A stretch of 64,000 nt of DNA, from NCBI GenBank assembly GCA_900768245.1, contig CAAGCE010000193.1, positions 1 to 64,000 on the forward strand, given 5' to 3'. Below, in pieces: positions 34,267-43,784 of the stretch. This DNA is from Oscillospiraceae bacterium (GTDB lineage Bacteria; Bacillota; Clostridia; Oscillospirales; Ruminococcaceae). The notes under the pieces were generated by a model, which saw nothing but the letters and a program-made list of their open reading frames with translations, had not been told where the DNA came from and ran no database searches. Within the stretch, counting starts at the first letter, position 1. Each line of letters starts with the position of its first letter. Made by a program: the position numbers and the translations under genes.

Positions 34267-35664
34267 ATGGCTAAAATTAAAGTTACGGAAACTGTCCTTC
34301 GTGACGCTCACCAGTCGCTTATTGCAACTCGTATGCCAATCGAGGATATGCTCCCTATTCTTTCTAAGATGGATAAGGTTGGCTTCTATTCAGCAGAAGT
34401 TTGGGGCGGTGCAACATTTGACGCTTGTCTTCGTTTTCTTAACGAAGATCCATGGGAAAGACTTCGTACAATAAGAAAAGAAATGCCTAACACAAAGCTT
34501 CAGATGCTTTTCAGAGGTCAGAATATGCTTGGTTATCGTCACTATGCTGATGATGTTCTTGAATATTTTGTTCAGAAATCTGTTGCTAACGGTATTGACA
34601 TTATCAGAATTTTCGATGCACTCAACGACATCAGAAACCTTAAGACAGCTATTGGAGCTGCTAAGAAGGAAGGCGCACACGCTCAGGTTGCTATGTCATT
34701 TACAGTTGGCGATGTATTCACAAATGAATACTATGCTAACTATGCAAAGCAGTGTGAAGAAGAAGGCGCTGACTCTATCTGTATAAAGGATATGGCTGCA
34801 CTTCTTACGCCTTACCGTGCTGCTGAGCTTGTTAAGGATATTAAGGCTGCTGTAAAGATCCCTGTACAGCTTCATACTCACTACACATCAGGACTTGCAT
34901 CTATGTGTCTTCTCAAGGGTATTGAAAATGGTCTTGATATGATCGATACAAGTATGTCACCTCTTGCTCTCGGTACATCACACGCTCCGACAGAGTCTAT
35001 GGTTGCTGCACTTCAGGGCACGGAATATGACACAGGTCTTGACCTTGTTCTCCTTAATGAGATCAGAGATTATTTTATGACTCTCCGTAAAAAGTATATT
35101 GACAGCGGACTTCTTGATCCTAAGATGCTTGCAACAGATACAAATGCACTTATCTATCAGGTTCCGGGCGGAATGCTTTCAAACCTTCTTTCTCAGCTTA
35201 AGCAGGCAGGCAAAGAAGATAAGTTTGTTGATGTTCTCAAGGAAGTTCCTAATGTTCGTAAGGATTCCGGCTATCCTCCGCTTGTAACACCTACATCACA
35301 GATCGTAGGTACACAGGCTGTATTTAACGTAATCAACGGTGAAAGATACAAGACAGTAACAAAGGAATTCAAGGCACTTGTTAAGGGCGAATATGGTAAG
35401 ACACCTGTTCAGATCGATCCTGATTTCCAGAAGATGATCCTTAAGGGTGAAGAGCCAATTACCTGCAGACCTGCAGACCTCCTTGCTCCTGAACTTGATA
35501 AGCTCCGTGAAGAATGTGCAGAGTGGATCGAGCAGGAAGAAGATGTTCTTAGCTATGCAATGTTCCCACAGGTTGCTCCTAAGTTCTTCGAGAAGAGAAG
35601 AAATGCTAAGTACGGCATTGATGGTGCTCATTCTGACGCTGCAACTAAGGTTCACCCGGTTTAA
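34267..35664 (+). CDS. Oxaloacetate/pyruvate carboxyltransferase subunit (OadA/PycB/5S-like)
   Basis: 465-aa TIM-barrel carboxyltransferase acting on oxaloacetate or pyruvate. Metal ligands: Asp in VLRDAHQS (residue ~13), and the HTHYTSG pair; the carbamylated Lys is in CIKDMA. The C-terminal biotin domain found in OadA is absent because the carrier is the separate upstream gene. Together with the MmdA-like and carrier genes this gives the 12S-1.3S-5S set of a transcarboxylase. No OadB/MmdB sodium pump or biotin carboxylase is adjacent. Highly expressed codon usage. Confidence 0.88.
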   Translation: MAKIKVTETVLRDAHQSLIATRMPIEDMLPILSKMDKVGFYSAEVWGGATFDACLRFLNEDPWERLRTIRKEMPNTKLQMLFRGQNMLGYRHYADDVLEYFVQKSVANGIDIIRIFDALNDIRNLKTAIGAAKKEGAHAQVAMSFTVGDVFTNEYYANYAKQCEEEGADSICIKDMAALLTPYRAAELVKDIKAAVKIPVQLHTHYTSGLASMCLLKGIENGLDMIDTSMSPLALGTSHAPTESMVAALQGTEYDTGLDLVLLNEIRDYFMTLRKKYIDSGLLDPKMLATDTNALIYQVPGGMLSNLLSQLKQAGKEDKFVDVLKEVPNVRKDSGYPPLVTPTSQIVGTQAVFNVINGERYKTVTKEFKALVKGEYGKTPVQIDPDFQKMILKGEEPITCRPADLLAPELDKLREECAEWIEQEEDVLSYAMFPQVAPKFFEKRRNAKYGIDGAHSDAATKVHPV

Positions 35665-35684
35665 TTTTTGATTATTATACATTT

Positions 35685-35709
35685 AAGAGCCGATTTTTCG
35701 GCTCTTTTT
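35685..35709 (+). terminator. Terminator of the transcarboxylase-type operon
   Basis: Nine-bp stem AAGAGCCGA/TCGGCTCTT (35685-35693 with 35698-35706), TTTT loop and T-run. Confidence 0.9.
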
Positions 35710-35723
35710 GTTTGTAAAAAGAC

Positions 35724-35752
35724 TTGATTTTTGCTGTATAAAATGGTATAAT
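35724..35752 (+). promoter_or_regulatory. Promoter of the yicC-remA-gmk-rpoZ cluster
   Basis: TTGATT (35724-35729), 17 bp, TATAAT (35747-35752). No clear terminator is seen from here until spoVM, so it may drive a very long operon, with internal promoters possible. Confidence 0.75.
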
Positions 35753-35796
35753 GTATAAATGGATTAATGTAAATTCAATTTGTTAGTGGTGATATA

Positions 35797-36675
35797 ATGA
35801 TTAAAAGTATGACCGGCTTCGGAAGATGTCTTGAAACTGTCAATGGCAGAGATATTCTTGTTGAAATAAAATCTGTTAATCACAGGTACTATGAATTTTC
35901 TGCCCGTGTACCACGTTCATATGGTTTTTTGGAAGAAAAGTTAAAGACATTTCTTCAAGGCAGGATTTCCCGAGGCAAGGTTGATGTTGGCGTTACTATT
36001 TACAATGTAAACGGTGATGACGAAAAAATTGAAGTCAACAAGACAGTTGCCAAAGAATATGTTGATGCACTTCGTTCTGCAAATGCTGAGCTTGGACTTG
36101 AAGATGACCTTACTCTTTCAAGAATAATGCGTCTGCCGGATATTTTTAATGTACGAAAAGCTCAGGAAGATGAAGATGCTGTATGGAATGATGTAAAGAT
36201 CGTTGCTGAAAAGGCTTTGGATAATTTTATTAAGATGCGTGAAAATGAAGGCACAAAGATGAAAGAAGATGTGCTTTCAAGACTTGATTATATATCGGAG
36301 CTTGTCGGTAAAGTTGAAGAAAAAGCTCCGAATGCAACAGAGAATTATCGTAAAAAACTTTATGACAAGCTCACAGAAATTCTTAACGATAAGAAGATTG
36401 ATGAACAGCGTATCATAACCGAGGCAGCAATTTTTTCTGAAAAAACTGCTGTAGATGAAGAAACAGTAAGGCTGCGCAGTCATATAAATCAATGCACTGA
36501 GATGCTCAATTCAAATGAGGCTGTCGGCAGAAAGCTTGATTTCCTTATTCAGGAGTTTAACCGAGAGGCTAATACGATCGGTTCAAAGGCTCAGGATATT
36601 GAAATCACTAAGATCGTTGTGGAGCTTAAATCAGAAATAGAAAAAATTCGTGAGCAGATCCAGAATATTGAATAA
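35797..36675 (+). CDS. yicC: YicC/YloC-family endoribonuclease
   Basis: 292-aa protein. N-terminal signature MIKSMTGFGR followed by EIKSVNHRYYE, and C-terminal DUF1732 segment with KLDFLIQEFNREANTIGSK. Members of this family cut RNA, and the Bacillus homologue precedes remA and gmk as here. Long helical middle (residues ~140-230). Confidence 0.9.
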   Translation: MIKSMTGFGRCLETVNGRDILVEIKSVNHRYYEFSARVPRSYGFLEEKLKTFLQGRISRGKVDVGVTIYNVNGDDEKIEVNKTVAKEYVDALRSANAELGLEDDLTLSRIMRLPDIFNVRKAQEDEDAVWNDVKIVAEKALDNFIKMRENEGTKMKEDVLSRLDYISELVGKVEEKAPNATENYRKKLYDKLTEILNDKKIDEQRIITEAAIFSEKTAVDEETVRLRSHINQCTEMLNSNEAVGRKLDFLIQEFNREANTIGSKAQDIEITKIVVELKSEIEKIREQIQNIE

Positions 36676-36696
36676 AAATCTGCTACGGGGGATATT

Positions 36697-36957
36697 ATGA
36701 AGCTGATAAACATCGGATTTGGAAATATGATCTCAGCAAGCAGACTTATAACTATTGTCAGTCCTGAATCTGCACCGATAAAGCGAATTATTCAGGATGC
36801 CAAAGATAAGGGTATGCTTATTGATGCAACTTACGGAAGAAGGACCCGTGCTGTAATAATTATGGACAGCGATCATGTTATTCTTTCGGCAGTTCAGCCT
36901 GAAACAGTTGCAGGACGACTTAATAGCGATGAAGAGGAGGTGGCTGACGATGAATAA
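36697..36957 (+). CDS. remA: RemA-family DNA-binding regulator (DUF370)
   Basis: 86 aa. Family signature [17 protein letters not shown] with the conserved Arg in [11 protein letters not shown]. In Bacillus RemA activates biofilm matrix and osmoprotection genes by wrapping DNA. The acidic tail overlaps the start of gmk by 8 nt. Confidence 0.92.
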   Translation: MKLINIGFGNMISASRLITIVSPESAPIKRIIQDAKDKGMLIDATYGRRTRAVIIMDSDHVILSAVQPETVAGRLNSDEEEVADDE

Positions 36958-37555
36958 AGGTTCTTTGTTCATTGTATCAGGTCCGTCCGGATGCGGAAAA
37001 GGAACTATTCTTGCAGAAATCTTAAAGCAGGATAAATTTTATTACTCAATTTCCGCTACTACACGAAATCCACGAGTAGGAGAAGTTGACGGAGTAAATT
37101 ACCATTTCTTATCAAAGGAAAAATTTGAAGAGCTGATAAAAAATGACGGAATGCTTGAATATGCGTCTTATTGCGATAATTATTACGGCACTCCCCGTAA
37201 ACCAGTTGAAGATATGCTGAATGCAGGCAAGCACGTTATACTTGAAATTGAAGTTCAGGGCGCAATGAATGTTATGAAAAAATGTCCTGATGCTGTTTCA
37301 ATTTTTATTCTTCCGCCTTCGATAAAGGAATTGCGACGCAGACTTAACAAGCGTGGTACAGAAACTGATGATGTCATTGAAAAACGTCTTGCTCAGGCAG
37401 AACGTGAAATAAAAATGGCTGAAAACTATGACTATATTATGATTAACGGTGAGCTTGAACTTGCTGTTCAGGATTTACTTTCTGTTATAAGATCACAGGA
37501 ATTGAAAAAAGATAATTCCAAATATTTAATTGATGAGGTGTTAAATAATGCTTAG
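36950..37555 (+). CDS. gmk: Guanylate kinase
   Basis: 201-aa enzyme phosphorylating GMP to GDP. P-loop [10 protein letters not shown] (residues ~10-19), GMP-binding [15 protein letters not shown], and the lid Arg residues in [10 protein letters not shown]. Start is ATG 36950, inside the end of remA, with GGAGG 9 nt upstream. Confidence 0.95.
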   Translation: MNKGSLFIVSGPSGCGKGTILAEILKQDKFYYSISATTRNPRVGEVDGVNYHFLSKEKFEELIKNDGMLEYASYCDNYYGTPRKPVEDMLNAGKHVILEIEVQGAMNVMKKCPDAVSIFILPPSIKELRRRLNKRGTETDDVIEKRLAQAEREIKMAENYDYIMINGELELAVQDLLSVIRSQELKKDNSKYLIDEVLNNA

Positions 37556-37766
37556 ACCAACAATAGGACAGATCGCTACAAAAGGTGAAAGCTATTATTC
37601 AGTTGTAATTGCAGTTGCAAAACGTGCAAGAGAAATTGCGGAGGAACTTTATGAAAACGGACAGATCCTTGAACAGAAGCCTGTTAAAACTGCCGTTGAA
37701 GAATTTGCTGCAAGAAAATATTTTATTGTTGAAGATCCTTCATTAAAAACAGGAAAATCAGAATAA
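37548..37766 (+). CDS. rpoZ: RNA polymerase omega subunit
   Basis: 72-aa omega with family core YYSVVIAVAKRAREIAEE (residues 16-33) and KPVKTAVEEFAARK. Overlaps gmk by 8 nt; standard position after gmk. In Bacillus coaBC comes next but here priA follows directly. Confidence 0.93.
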   Translation: MLRPTIGQIATKGESYYSVVIAVAKRAREIAEELYENGQILEQKPVKTAVEEFAARKYFIVEDPSLKTGKSE

Positions 37767-37782
37767 GCTGGAGGGGTGAATT

Positions 37783-40230
37783 TTGGCGTTTGTTAAACAT
37801 ATTGCTGCGGTTGCAGTCAGCAATACGACATACGCCTATGACAGGCGGTATAAATATTTAATTCCCCCTGATTTGGATGAACGTGTTTCTGTTGGGGTAA
37901 GAGTTATCGTTCCTTTTGGAAAAGGGAACCGAAAGCGAATAGGCGTTGTTATCAGAATCGACAATGCAAATGAACTTCCTCCTAACGAAACACTTTCAAT
38001 GTTTAAGCCGCTTCGTTCTGTGGTAGATAACGAATCTGTTCTCACCCCCGAAATGCTTGACCTGATGATGTGGATCAGAGAAACAACATTCTGCACATAT
38101 TTTGAAGCATTCAGAACGCTTATTCCGGTTGGTTTAAGCGTTAATTTTACACAAAAATACAGTTTAGTTACAGATGATCCGCCTGACATGAACATTTTAA
38201 GTCAGTCTGCTGCTGATCTATTAAGCAAAATACAAGATGACATAGAACTGCTTGATGAGGCTAAGCCGTCAGATATAAATGAGTTAGTTGAAAAGAACTT
38301 TCTCATTGAAAAAGATGACATTGTACGCAGAAAAAAAGATGAAACAATAAAAATGCTGCGTCTGACAGAAAAATATCTAAGCGGAGATCTTGTTGTAAAT
38401 CCATCTGAAAAACAGCGTAAGGTCATCGAACTTCTGGAACAATGTACAGCTGCATCTGTAAAAGAAGTTTGCTATATTTGTGACGTAACAACAAGTGTAA
38501 TAAACACTTTGAAAAAAAATGCTACAATCGAAGCTTTTGAATATGAAGTTGTTTATGACCCTCAGATTTCTGCGGATACTGATATTAATGATATTGTGCT
38601 TTCCGACGAGCAGCAAAAATGCTTTGATGGATTATCTGATTTGATCGATGCAGGAAAGCCGGATGCAGCACTGCTTTATGGAGTTACGGGCAGCGGAAAG
38701 ACATCTGTTTTTGTCAAGCTTATACAGTATGTTCTCGACAAAGGCAGAAACGTCATAATGCTTATTCCGGAAATATCACTTACACCGCAGATCGTAAATA
38801 AATTTCATTCTCTTTTTGGAAATCTTGTTTCTGTGATGCACAGCAATTTGTCACTGACACAAAGACTAAATGAGTATAAACGTGTAAAAAAGGGAAACGC
38901 AAGAATTGTTGTTGGCACAAGAAGCGCAGTTTTTGCTCCTCTTGAAAATATCGGACTTATAATAATGGACGAAGAAGGGGAGCGAACTTATAAATCTGAA
39001 TCTTCTCCGAGATATAATGCTAAAGACATAGCAAAAAAACGCTGTGTTACTCATAATGCATTGTTGCTGATGGCTTCTGCTACACCATCGATAGAAAGCT
39101 TTTATTATGCTCAAAGTGGCAGGTACAAGCTGTTTACAATGGAAAAAAGATACTCACAAAACAGGCTGCCTGCCGTAGAAATAATAGATCTTGCAACAGA
39201 TGGTTTTTACGGTGATTCGGCTATTTTTTCTGAAAAGCTTATTGAAGAAATAAATATAAACCTCGAGCGCAAAGAACAGGTTATTTTGCTGCTCAACAGA
39301 CGTGGGTACTACACTTTTATAAGCTGCTGCGATTGCAAAGAACCTGTTATGTGTCCGAATTGCAGTGTTCCATTGACTTATCATAAGATAAATAATAAGC
39401 TTATTTGTCATTATTGCGGTCATATGGAAGATATGGTGTCTGTATGTCCTCATTGCGGAAAAAATCATATTAAACTTACAGGTATCGGTACTCAAAAGGT
39501 TGAAGATGACATTTTAAACCTTTTTCCAACAGCAAGAATTTTGAGAATGGACGCTGATACAACATATTCACGTTATGCTTATGAAAAAAATTTCAAAGCT
39601 TTTGAGGACGGTGAATATGATATAATGCTCGGCACACAAATGATCGCAAAGGGTCTTGATTTCCCAAATGTAACACTTGTCGGCGTTGTATCTATTGATA
39701 AGGCTCTTTTCTCAGGTGATTTCAGGAGTTATGAACGTACTTTTTCATTGATAACTCAGGTTGTCGGACGCTGCGGACGCGGTGAAAAACAGGGACGTGC
39801 TTTTATACAAACTTACGTCCCAAATCATTATGTTATAAATCTTGCCGCAGAACAAAACTACATTGAATTTTATAATCAGGAACTGGCTATGCGCAAAGCA
39901 TTGATCTATCCGCCTTTTTGTGATACATGTATGCTTGAATTTACTTCAATAATCGAGGATTGTGCTGCTTTGGCATCAAATCATTTTGTCGTTCTGATGC
40001 GTGAAAAAATTAATAAGGAACAAATAAATATTCCGCTTCGTGTACTTGGACCTTCAAAATGTATGTATGAAAAGCTAAATGGTAAATTTAGGTACAGATT
40101 AATAATCAAATGCAAAAATAATGCTGCATTCAGAACATTTATCGCTGATATTTATAAAAAATCATTTAAATTAAGAGAATTTTCAAACGTTCAGACCTTT
40201 ATTGATATGAACGGAGATATAAGTCTATAA
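37783..40230 (+). CDS. priA: Primosomal helicase PriA
   Basis: 815-aa replication-restart helicase. N-terminal 3'-DNA-binding domain, Walker A YGVTGSGKTS, motif III ASATPSIES, zinc-binding region with CxxC pairs (CCDCKEPVMCPNC, CHYCG, CPHCG), motif V GTQMIAKGLDFPNV, and motif VI QVVGRCGRGEKQG. Motif II reads MDEEGERTYK, where PriA proteins normally have DEEH; the His is replaced by Gly. TTG start behind GGAGGGG. Confidence 0.93.
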   Translation: MAFVKHIAAVAVSNTTYAYDRRYKYLIPPDLDERVSVGVRVIVPFGKGNRKRIGVVIRIDNANELPPNETLSMFKPLRSVVDNESVLTPEMLDLMMWIRETTFCTYFEAFRTLIPVGLSVNFTQKYSLVTDDPPDMNILSQSAADLLSKIQDDIELLDEAKPSDINELVEKNFLIEKDDIVRRKKDETIKMLRLTEKYLSGDLVVNPSEKQRKVIELLEQCTAASVKEVCYICDVTTSVINTLKKNATIEAFEYEVVYDPQISADTDINDIVLSDEQQKCFDGLSDLIDAGKPDAALLYGVTGSGKTSVFVKLIQYVLDKGRNVIMLIPEISLTPQIVNKFHSLFGNLVSVMHSNLSLTQRLNEYKRVKKGNARIVVGTRSAVFAPLENIGLIIMDEEGERTYKSESSPRYNAKDIAKKRCVTHNALLLMASATPSIESFYYAQSGRYKLFTMEKRYSQNRLPAVEIIDLATDGFYGDSAIFSEKLIEEININLERKEQVILLLNRRGYYTFISCCDCKEPVMCPNCSVPLTYHKINNKLICHYCGHMEDMVSVCPHCGKNHIKLTGIGTQKVEDDILNLFPTARILRMDADTTYSRYAYEKNFKAFEDGEYDIMLGTQMIAKGLDFPNVTLVGVVSIDKALFSGDFRSYERTFSLITQVVGRCGRGEKQGRAFIQTYVPNHYVINLAAEQNYIEFYNQELAMRKALIYPPFCDTCMLEFTSIIEDCAALASNHFVVLMREKINKEQINIPLRVLGPSKCMYEKLNGKFRYRLIIKCKNNAAFRTFIADIYKKSFKLREFSNVQTFIDMNGDISL

Positions 40231-40241
40231 GGAGGAGTTTT

Positions 40242-40709
40242 ATGGCACTTCGCAAAATCGTAACCAAATCTGATGAGGTTCTTCACAAGAAATGTAAACC
40301 TGTTGAGGTTTTTGATGAAAAGTTAAGTATTCTACTTGATGATATGGCTGAAACTATGTACAAGGCACAGGGTGTTGGTATTGCTGCACCACAGGTCGGA
40401 ATACTTCGCAGAGTTGTATTTATTGATGTCGGTGACGGTCCTATTGAACTTGTAAATCCTGAGATCGTTAAGAAAAAAGGCAGCCAGCGCGGTATTGAAG
40501 GCTGTCTTTCCTGTCCGAACGAATGGGGTTATGTTGTAAGACCTAACGAAGTAACTGTAAAGGCACAGGACCGTACAGGTCAAGAGATTCAGTTTAAATG
40601 CACTGAATTTTTCGCAAGATGTGTTTGCCATGAACTCGATCATCTTGACGGTCATCTTTTCATTGAAATTGCAGATGAAATGGTTGACCCAAGCGAATTG
40701 GAAGATTGA
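40242..40709 (+). CDS. def: Peptide deformylase
   Basis: 155-aa metalloenzyme removing N-formyl from new proteins. Motif 1 GVGIAAPQVG, motif 2 EGCLSCP (metal Cys), motif 3 HELDHLDG (HExxH-type). SD GGAGG. Followed by fmt, the gene for the opposing step. Confidence 0.95.
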   Translation: MALRKIVTKSDEVLHKKCKPVEVFDEKLSILLDDMAETMYKAQGVGIAAPQVGILRRVVFIDVGDGPIELVNPEIVKKKGSQRGIEGCLSCPNEWGYVVRPNEVTVKAQDRTGQEIQFKCTEFFARCVCHELDHLDGHLFIEIADEMVDPSELED

Positions 40710-40751
40710 TCTGACTAAGCATATTTTTCTTGAAAGGAACAGATACTTACA

Positions 40752-41693
40752 ATGAATATTGTTTTTATGGGAACGCCGGATTTTGCTGTGCCATGTCTTC
40801 AGGCACTTATTGATAACGGTGAAAATTTGCAGGCTGTATTTACTCAGCCGGACAAGCCGAAAGGAAGAGGATACAAAATGCTTCCTCCGCCTGTTAAATC
40901 ATTGGCCTTAACATATAATATTCCCGTATATCAGCCGTTAAGTCTAAAAAAAGGTGAGGATGCTGAAAATGCATTAAATATTTTAAAAGATTTATCACCG
41001 GATCTGATAATAGTTGTTGCATACGGCAAAATTCTCCCTAAGGAAATACTTGAACTTCCTAAATATTATTGCATTAATGTTCATGCATCTCTTCTTCCAA
41101 GATATAGGGGAGCAGCACCGATTCAGTGGTGCGTTTTGAACGGTGAAAAAGAAACCGGTGTCACAACAATGCTTATGGCAGAAGGACTTGACACAGGTGA
41201 TATGCTTTTAAAAGAATCAGTTGCAATCGGTGATGATGAAACAGCTTCAGAACTCCATGACAGATTGTCCGCAGTTGGTGCAGAACTCTTGATAAAGACA
41301 ATTAGTGCTGTAAAGGTTGGTACAATTACACGAGAGAAGCAAGAAGATTCGCTTTCAAATTATGCATCAATGATCACAAAGGATATGTGTCCTATTGATT
41401 TTTCATTGCCTGCACAGCAGATCCATAATAAAATTCGTGGTTTATCAGCTTCACCTTGCGCAGCAACAATGCTTAACGGAAAACGCTTAAAAATATTCAA
41501 ATCAACTATGTCAGACAAGAAAAAATATGATTTGGCAGCAGGAACGGTTGTAAACGAAAAAGACTTTACAGTTGTTTGTGGTGACGGATATACTGTAACA
41601 TTTACGGAAGTACAGTCAGAAGGCGGCAAAAGAATGAAGGTTTCTGATTTTCTTCGTGGAAATCATATAGAAAAAGGTATTTGTTTGAATTGA
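40752..41693 (+). CDS. fmt: Methionyl-tRNA formyltransferase
   Basis: 313-aa enzyme formylating initiator Met-tRNA with 10-formyl-THF. FMGTPDFAVP at the N-terminus, the catalytic Asn-His region INVHASLLPRYRGAAPIQW, and a C-terminal OB-like domain. SD GAAAGGA with a somewhat long spacing. Confidence 0.95.
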   Translation: MNIVFMGTPDFAVPCLQALIDNGENLQAVFTQPDKPKGRGYKMLPPPVKSLALTYNIPVYQPLSLKKGEDAENALNILKDLSPDLIIVVAYGKILPKEILELPKYYCINVHASLLPRYRGAAPIQWCVLNGEKETGVTTMLMAEGLDTGDMLLKESVAIGDDETASELHDRLSAVGAELLIKTISAVKVGTITREKQEDSLSNYASMITKDMCPIDFSLPAQQIHNKIRGLSASPCAATMLNGKRLKIFKSTMSDKKKYDLAAGTVVNEKDFTVVCGDGYTVTFTEVQSEGGKRMKVSDFLRGNHIEKGICLN

Positions 41694-41712
41694 TTTCAGA
41701 GAGGTATATACT

Positions 41713-42411
41713 ATGTTTTGGTATGATCCGACTTATATAATAGTTCTTCCTGCAATTATTTTTGCATTGATAGCACAATGCATGGTGAAGTCGACATTTT
41801 CGAAATACAGTACAGTATATAACAGCAGAGGTCTTACAGCATATCAGGCTGCAAGGCAAATTCTTGATGAGAATGGACTTAACTTTATAAGAATTGAACA
41901 TGTCAGCGGAAATCTTACTGATCACTATGACCCTAAAGCAAATGTGATTCGTTTATCCGACAGCGTTTATAACAGCACATCTGTCGCTGCAATAGGAGTT
42001 GCTGCGCATGAAGCAGGTCATGCAATTCAGTATGCTAAAAACTATTTTCCTATAAAAATAAGAAATGCGATAATACCGATCAGTCAGCTTGGTTCATCTG
42101 CTGCAGTTCCGCTTGTTTTGCTCGGAATGCTTTTTTACAGATCAATGGGATTCCTTATTACTGTCGGAATATTCCTTTATGCTGCTGTTGTATTGTTTCA
42201 GGTGGCTACTTTGCCTGTTGAATTTAACGCAAGTCATAGAGCTTTACAGATACTTGAATCAAGATATATTCTTGGATCTGATGAAGTTGGTATGGCAAAA
42301 AAGGTTTTATCTGCGGCAGCTATGACGTATGTAGCTGCAATGTTTTCATCTCTCTTGTCACTTCTGCGACTTATCATTTTAACAGGCGGACGAAGAGATA
42401 ACAGACGTTAA
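41713..42411 (+). CDS. yugP: YugP-family zinc metallopeptidase
   Basis: 232-aa membrane protein with a zinc-peptidase site AAHEAGHAIQYA (HExxH, residues ~96-107), flanked by an N-terminal TM segment and three further hydrophobic segments. Substrate unknown. Inserted between fmt and rsmB, a position frequent in clostridia. Confidence 0.88.
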   Translation: MFWYDPTYIIVLPAIIFALIAQCMVKSTFSKYSTVYNSRGLTAYQAARQILDENGLNFIRIEHVSGNLTDHYDPKANVIRLSDSVYNSTSVAAIGVAAHEAGHAIQYAKNYFPIKIRNAIIPISQLGSSAAVPLVLLGMLFYRSMGFLITVGIFLYAAVVLFQVATLPVEFNASHRALQILESRYILGSDEVGMAKKVLSAAAMTYVAAMFSSLLSLLRLIILTGGRRDNRR

Positions 42412-42433
42412 TTAATTGTGTTTGGAGAATTTT

Positions 42434-43753
42434 ATGGCTGAAAAAACACCTCGTATGGCTGTGCTGGAACTGCTTTTAAAAGTATCAGACAATGCTTATT
42501 CCAATCTTGCTTTAGATGGATTATTAACTAAAACGAATTACTGCAAGCAGGATAAAGCGTTCATTTCACGTTTATTCTACGGTGTTATTGAACGACAAGT
42601 CACACTTGATTATATAATCAATCTGTACAGCTCTAAGCCTTTACAGAAACTTGACAAGTCAGTTCACCTGATTTTATGTATGGGTATTTATCAGCTTTTA
42701 TATATGGACTCTGTACCTGACAATGCCGCTGTAAATGAAAGTGTAAATCTTATAAAGCAACTAAAAAAAGCAAGTGCCTCAGGGTTTGTGAATGCAATTC
42801 TCCGAAGCTTTATAAGAGATAATAAAAAATTTTCTTTGCCTGATAATCAATCATCAAAATTGAGTATACTTTATTCATGCACGGAAGAATTGGCAGAAAA
42901 ACTAATATGTCAATATGGTTATGAAAGAGCGGAAAATTTTTTAGCGTCTTCATTAGAGCCTCACAAGCTTTATATTCGTGCAAACAATACCAAAATTTCT
43001 GCTCAGGAACTTTTAAACCGGTTAAAAAATGAAAAAATAACCGCAGTAATAAGCAAATATGATAGTAATTGCATTGAAACAGAGGCATTCGGATCTGTTG
43101 AAGCAAATGAACTTTACCGAAAAGGATATTTTCACGTTCAGGATCTTTCTTCACAGCTTTGCTGTGCTGCACTTTCACCCCAAAAAGGTGAACGCATACT
43201 TGATATATGTGCAGCACCCGGCGGCAAAACATTTACATTGGCTGAAATCACAGAAGATAGCTGCGAAATCATTGCTTGTGAGCTTCACAGCAAACGTGTC
43301 GATCTGATAAGGAAAGGTGCGGAACGCTTGCAGCTGCAAAGTATTAAGCCTTTACAGAATGATGCAAAGATATATAATCCTGAATTTGGGGGATTTGATA
43401 AAATATTATGTGATGTACCGTGTTCAGGATTTGGCGTAATACGCAGCAAACCCGAGATAAAGTATACAAAGCTATCTGATACAGAAAGGCTTCCGCATAT
43501 CCAATACGAGATACTTTCTACTGCGTCAAAATATCTTAAAGTCGGCGGTGAATTGGTTTATTCGACCTGTACTGTGTTTAAAGATGAAAATGATATGGTT
43601 ATTGACAGATTTTTAGAAGAAAATCCAAGCTTTAAAGGTGAGGCTTTCCTTAAAGAAAAGGGTAAGCCGTTCGGAAGCTACAAAGCTGTGATTTTCCCTG
43701 AAGATCTGGACTGTGAAGGCTTTTTCATAAGCAAAATAAAGCGCATTGAATAA
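42434..43753 (+). CDS. rsmB: 16S rRNA m5C967 methyltransferase
   Basis: 439-aa enzyme. N-terminal NusB-like RNA-binding domain (RLFYGVIERQVTLDYII), then a SAM domain with LDICAAPGGKT, the catalytic Cys pair in CDVPCSGFG and YSTCTV. Start ATG 42434 with GGAGA upstream. Confidence 0.94.
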   Translation: MAEKTPRMAVLELLLKVSDNAYSNLALDGLLTKTNYCKQDKAFISRLFYGVIERQVTLDYIINLYSSKPLQKLDKSVHLILCMGIYQLLYMDSVPDNAAVNESVNLIKQLKKASASGFVNAILRSFIRDNKKFSLPDNQSSKLSILYSCTEELAEKLICQYGYERAENFLASSLEPHKLYIRANNTKISAQELLNRLKNEKITAVISKYDSNCIETEAFGSVEANELYRKGYFHVQDLSSQLCCAALSPQKGERILDICAAPGGKTFTLAEITEDSCEIIACELHSKRVDLIRKGAERLQLQSIKPLQNDAKIYNPEFGGFDKILCDVPCSGFGVIRSKPEIKYTKLSDTERLPHIQYEILSTASKYLKVGGELVYSTCTVFKDENDMVIDRFLEENPSFKGEAFLKEKGKPFGSYKAVIFPEDLDCEGFFISKIKRIE

Positions 43754-43784
43754 ATAGCGGCAAATTTAAAGGTAGGTTACTTTT

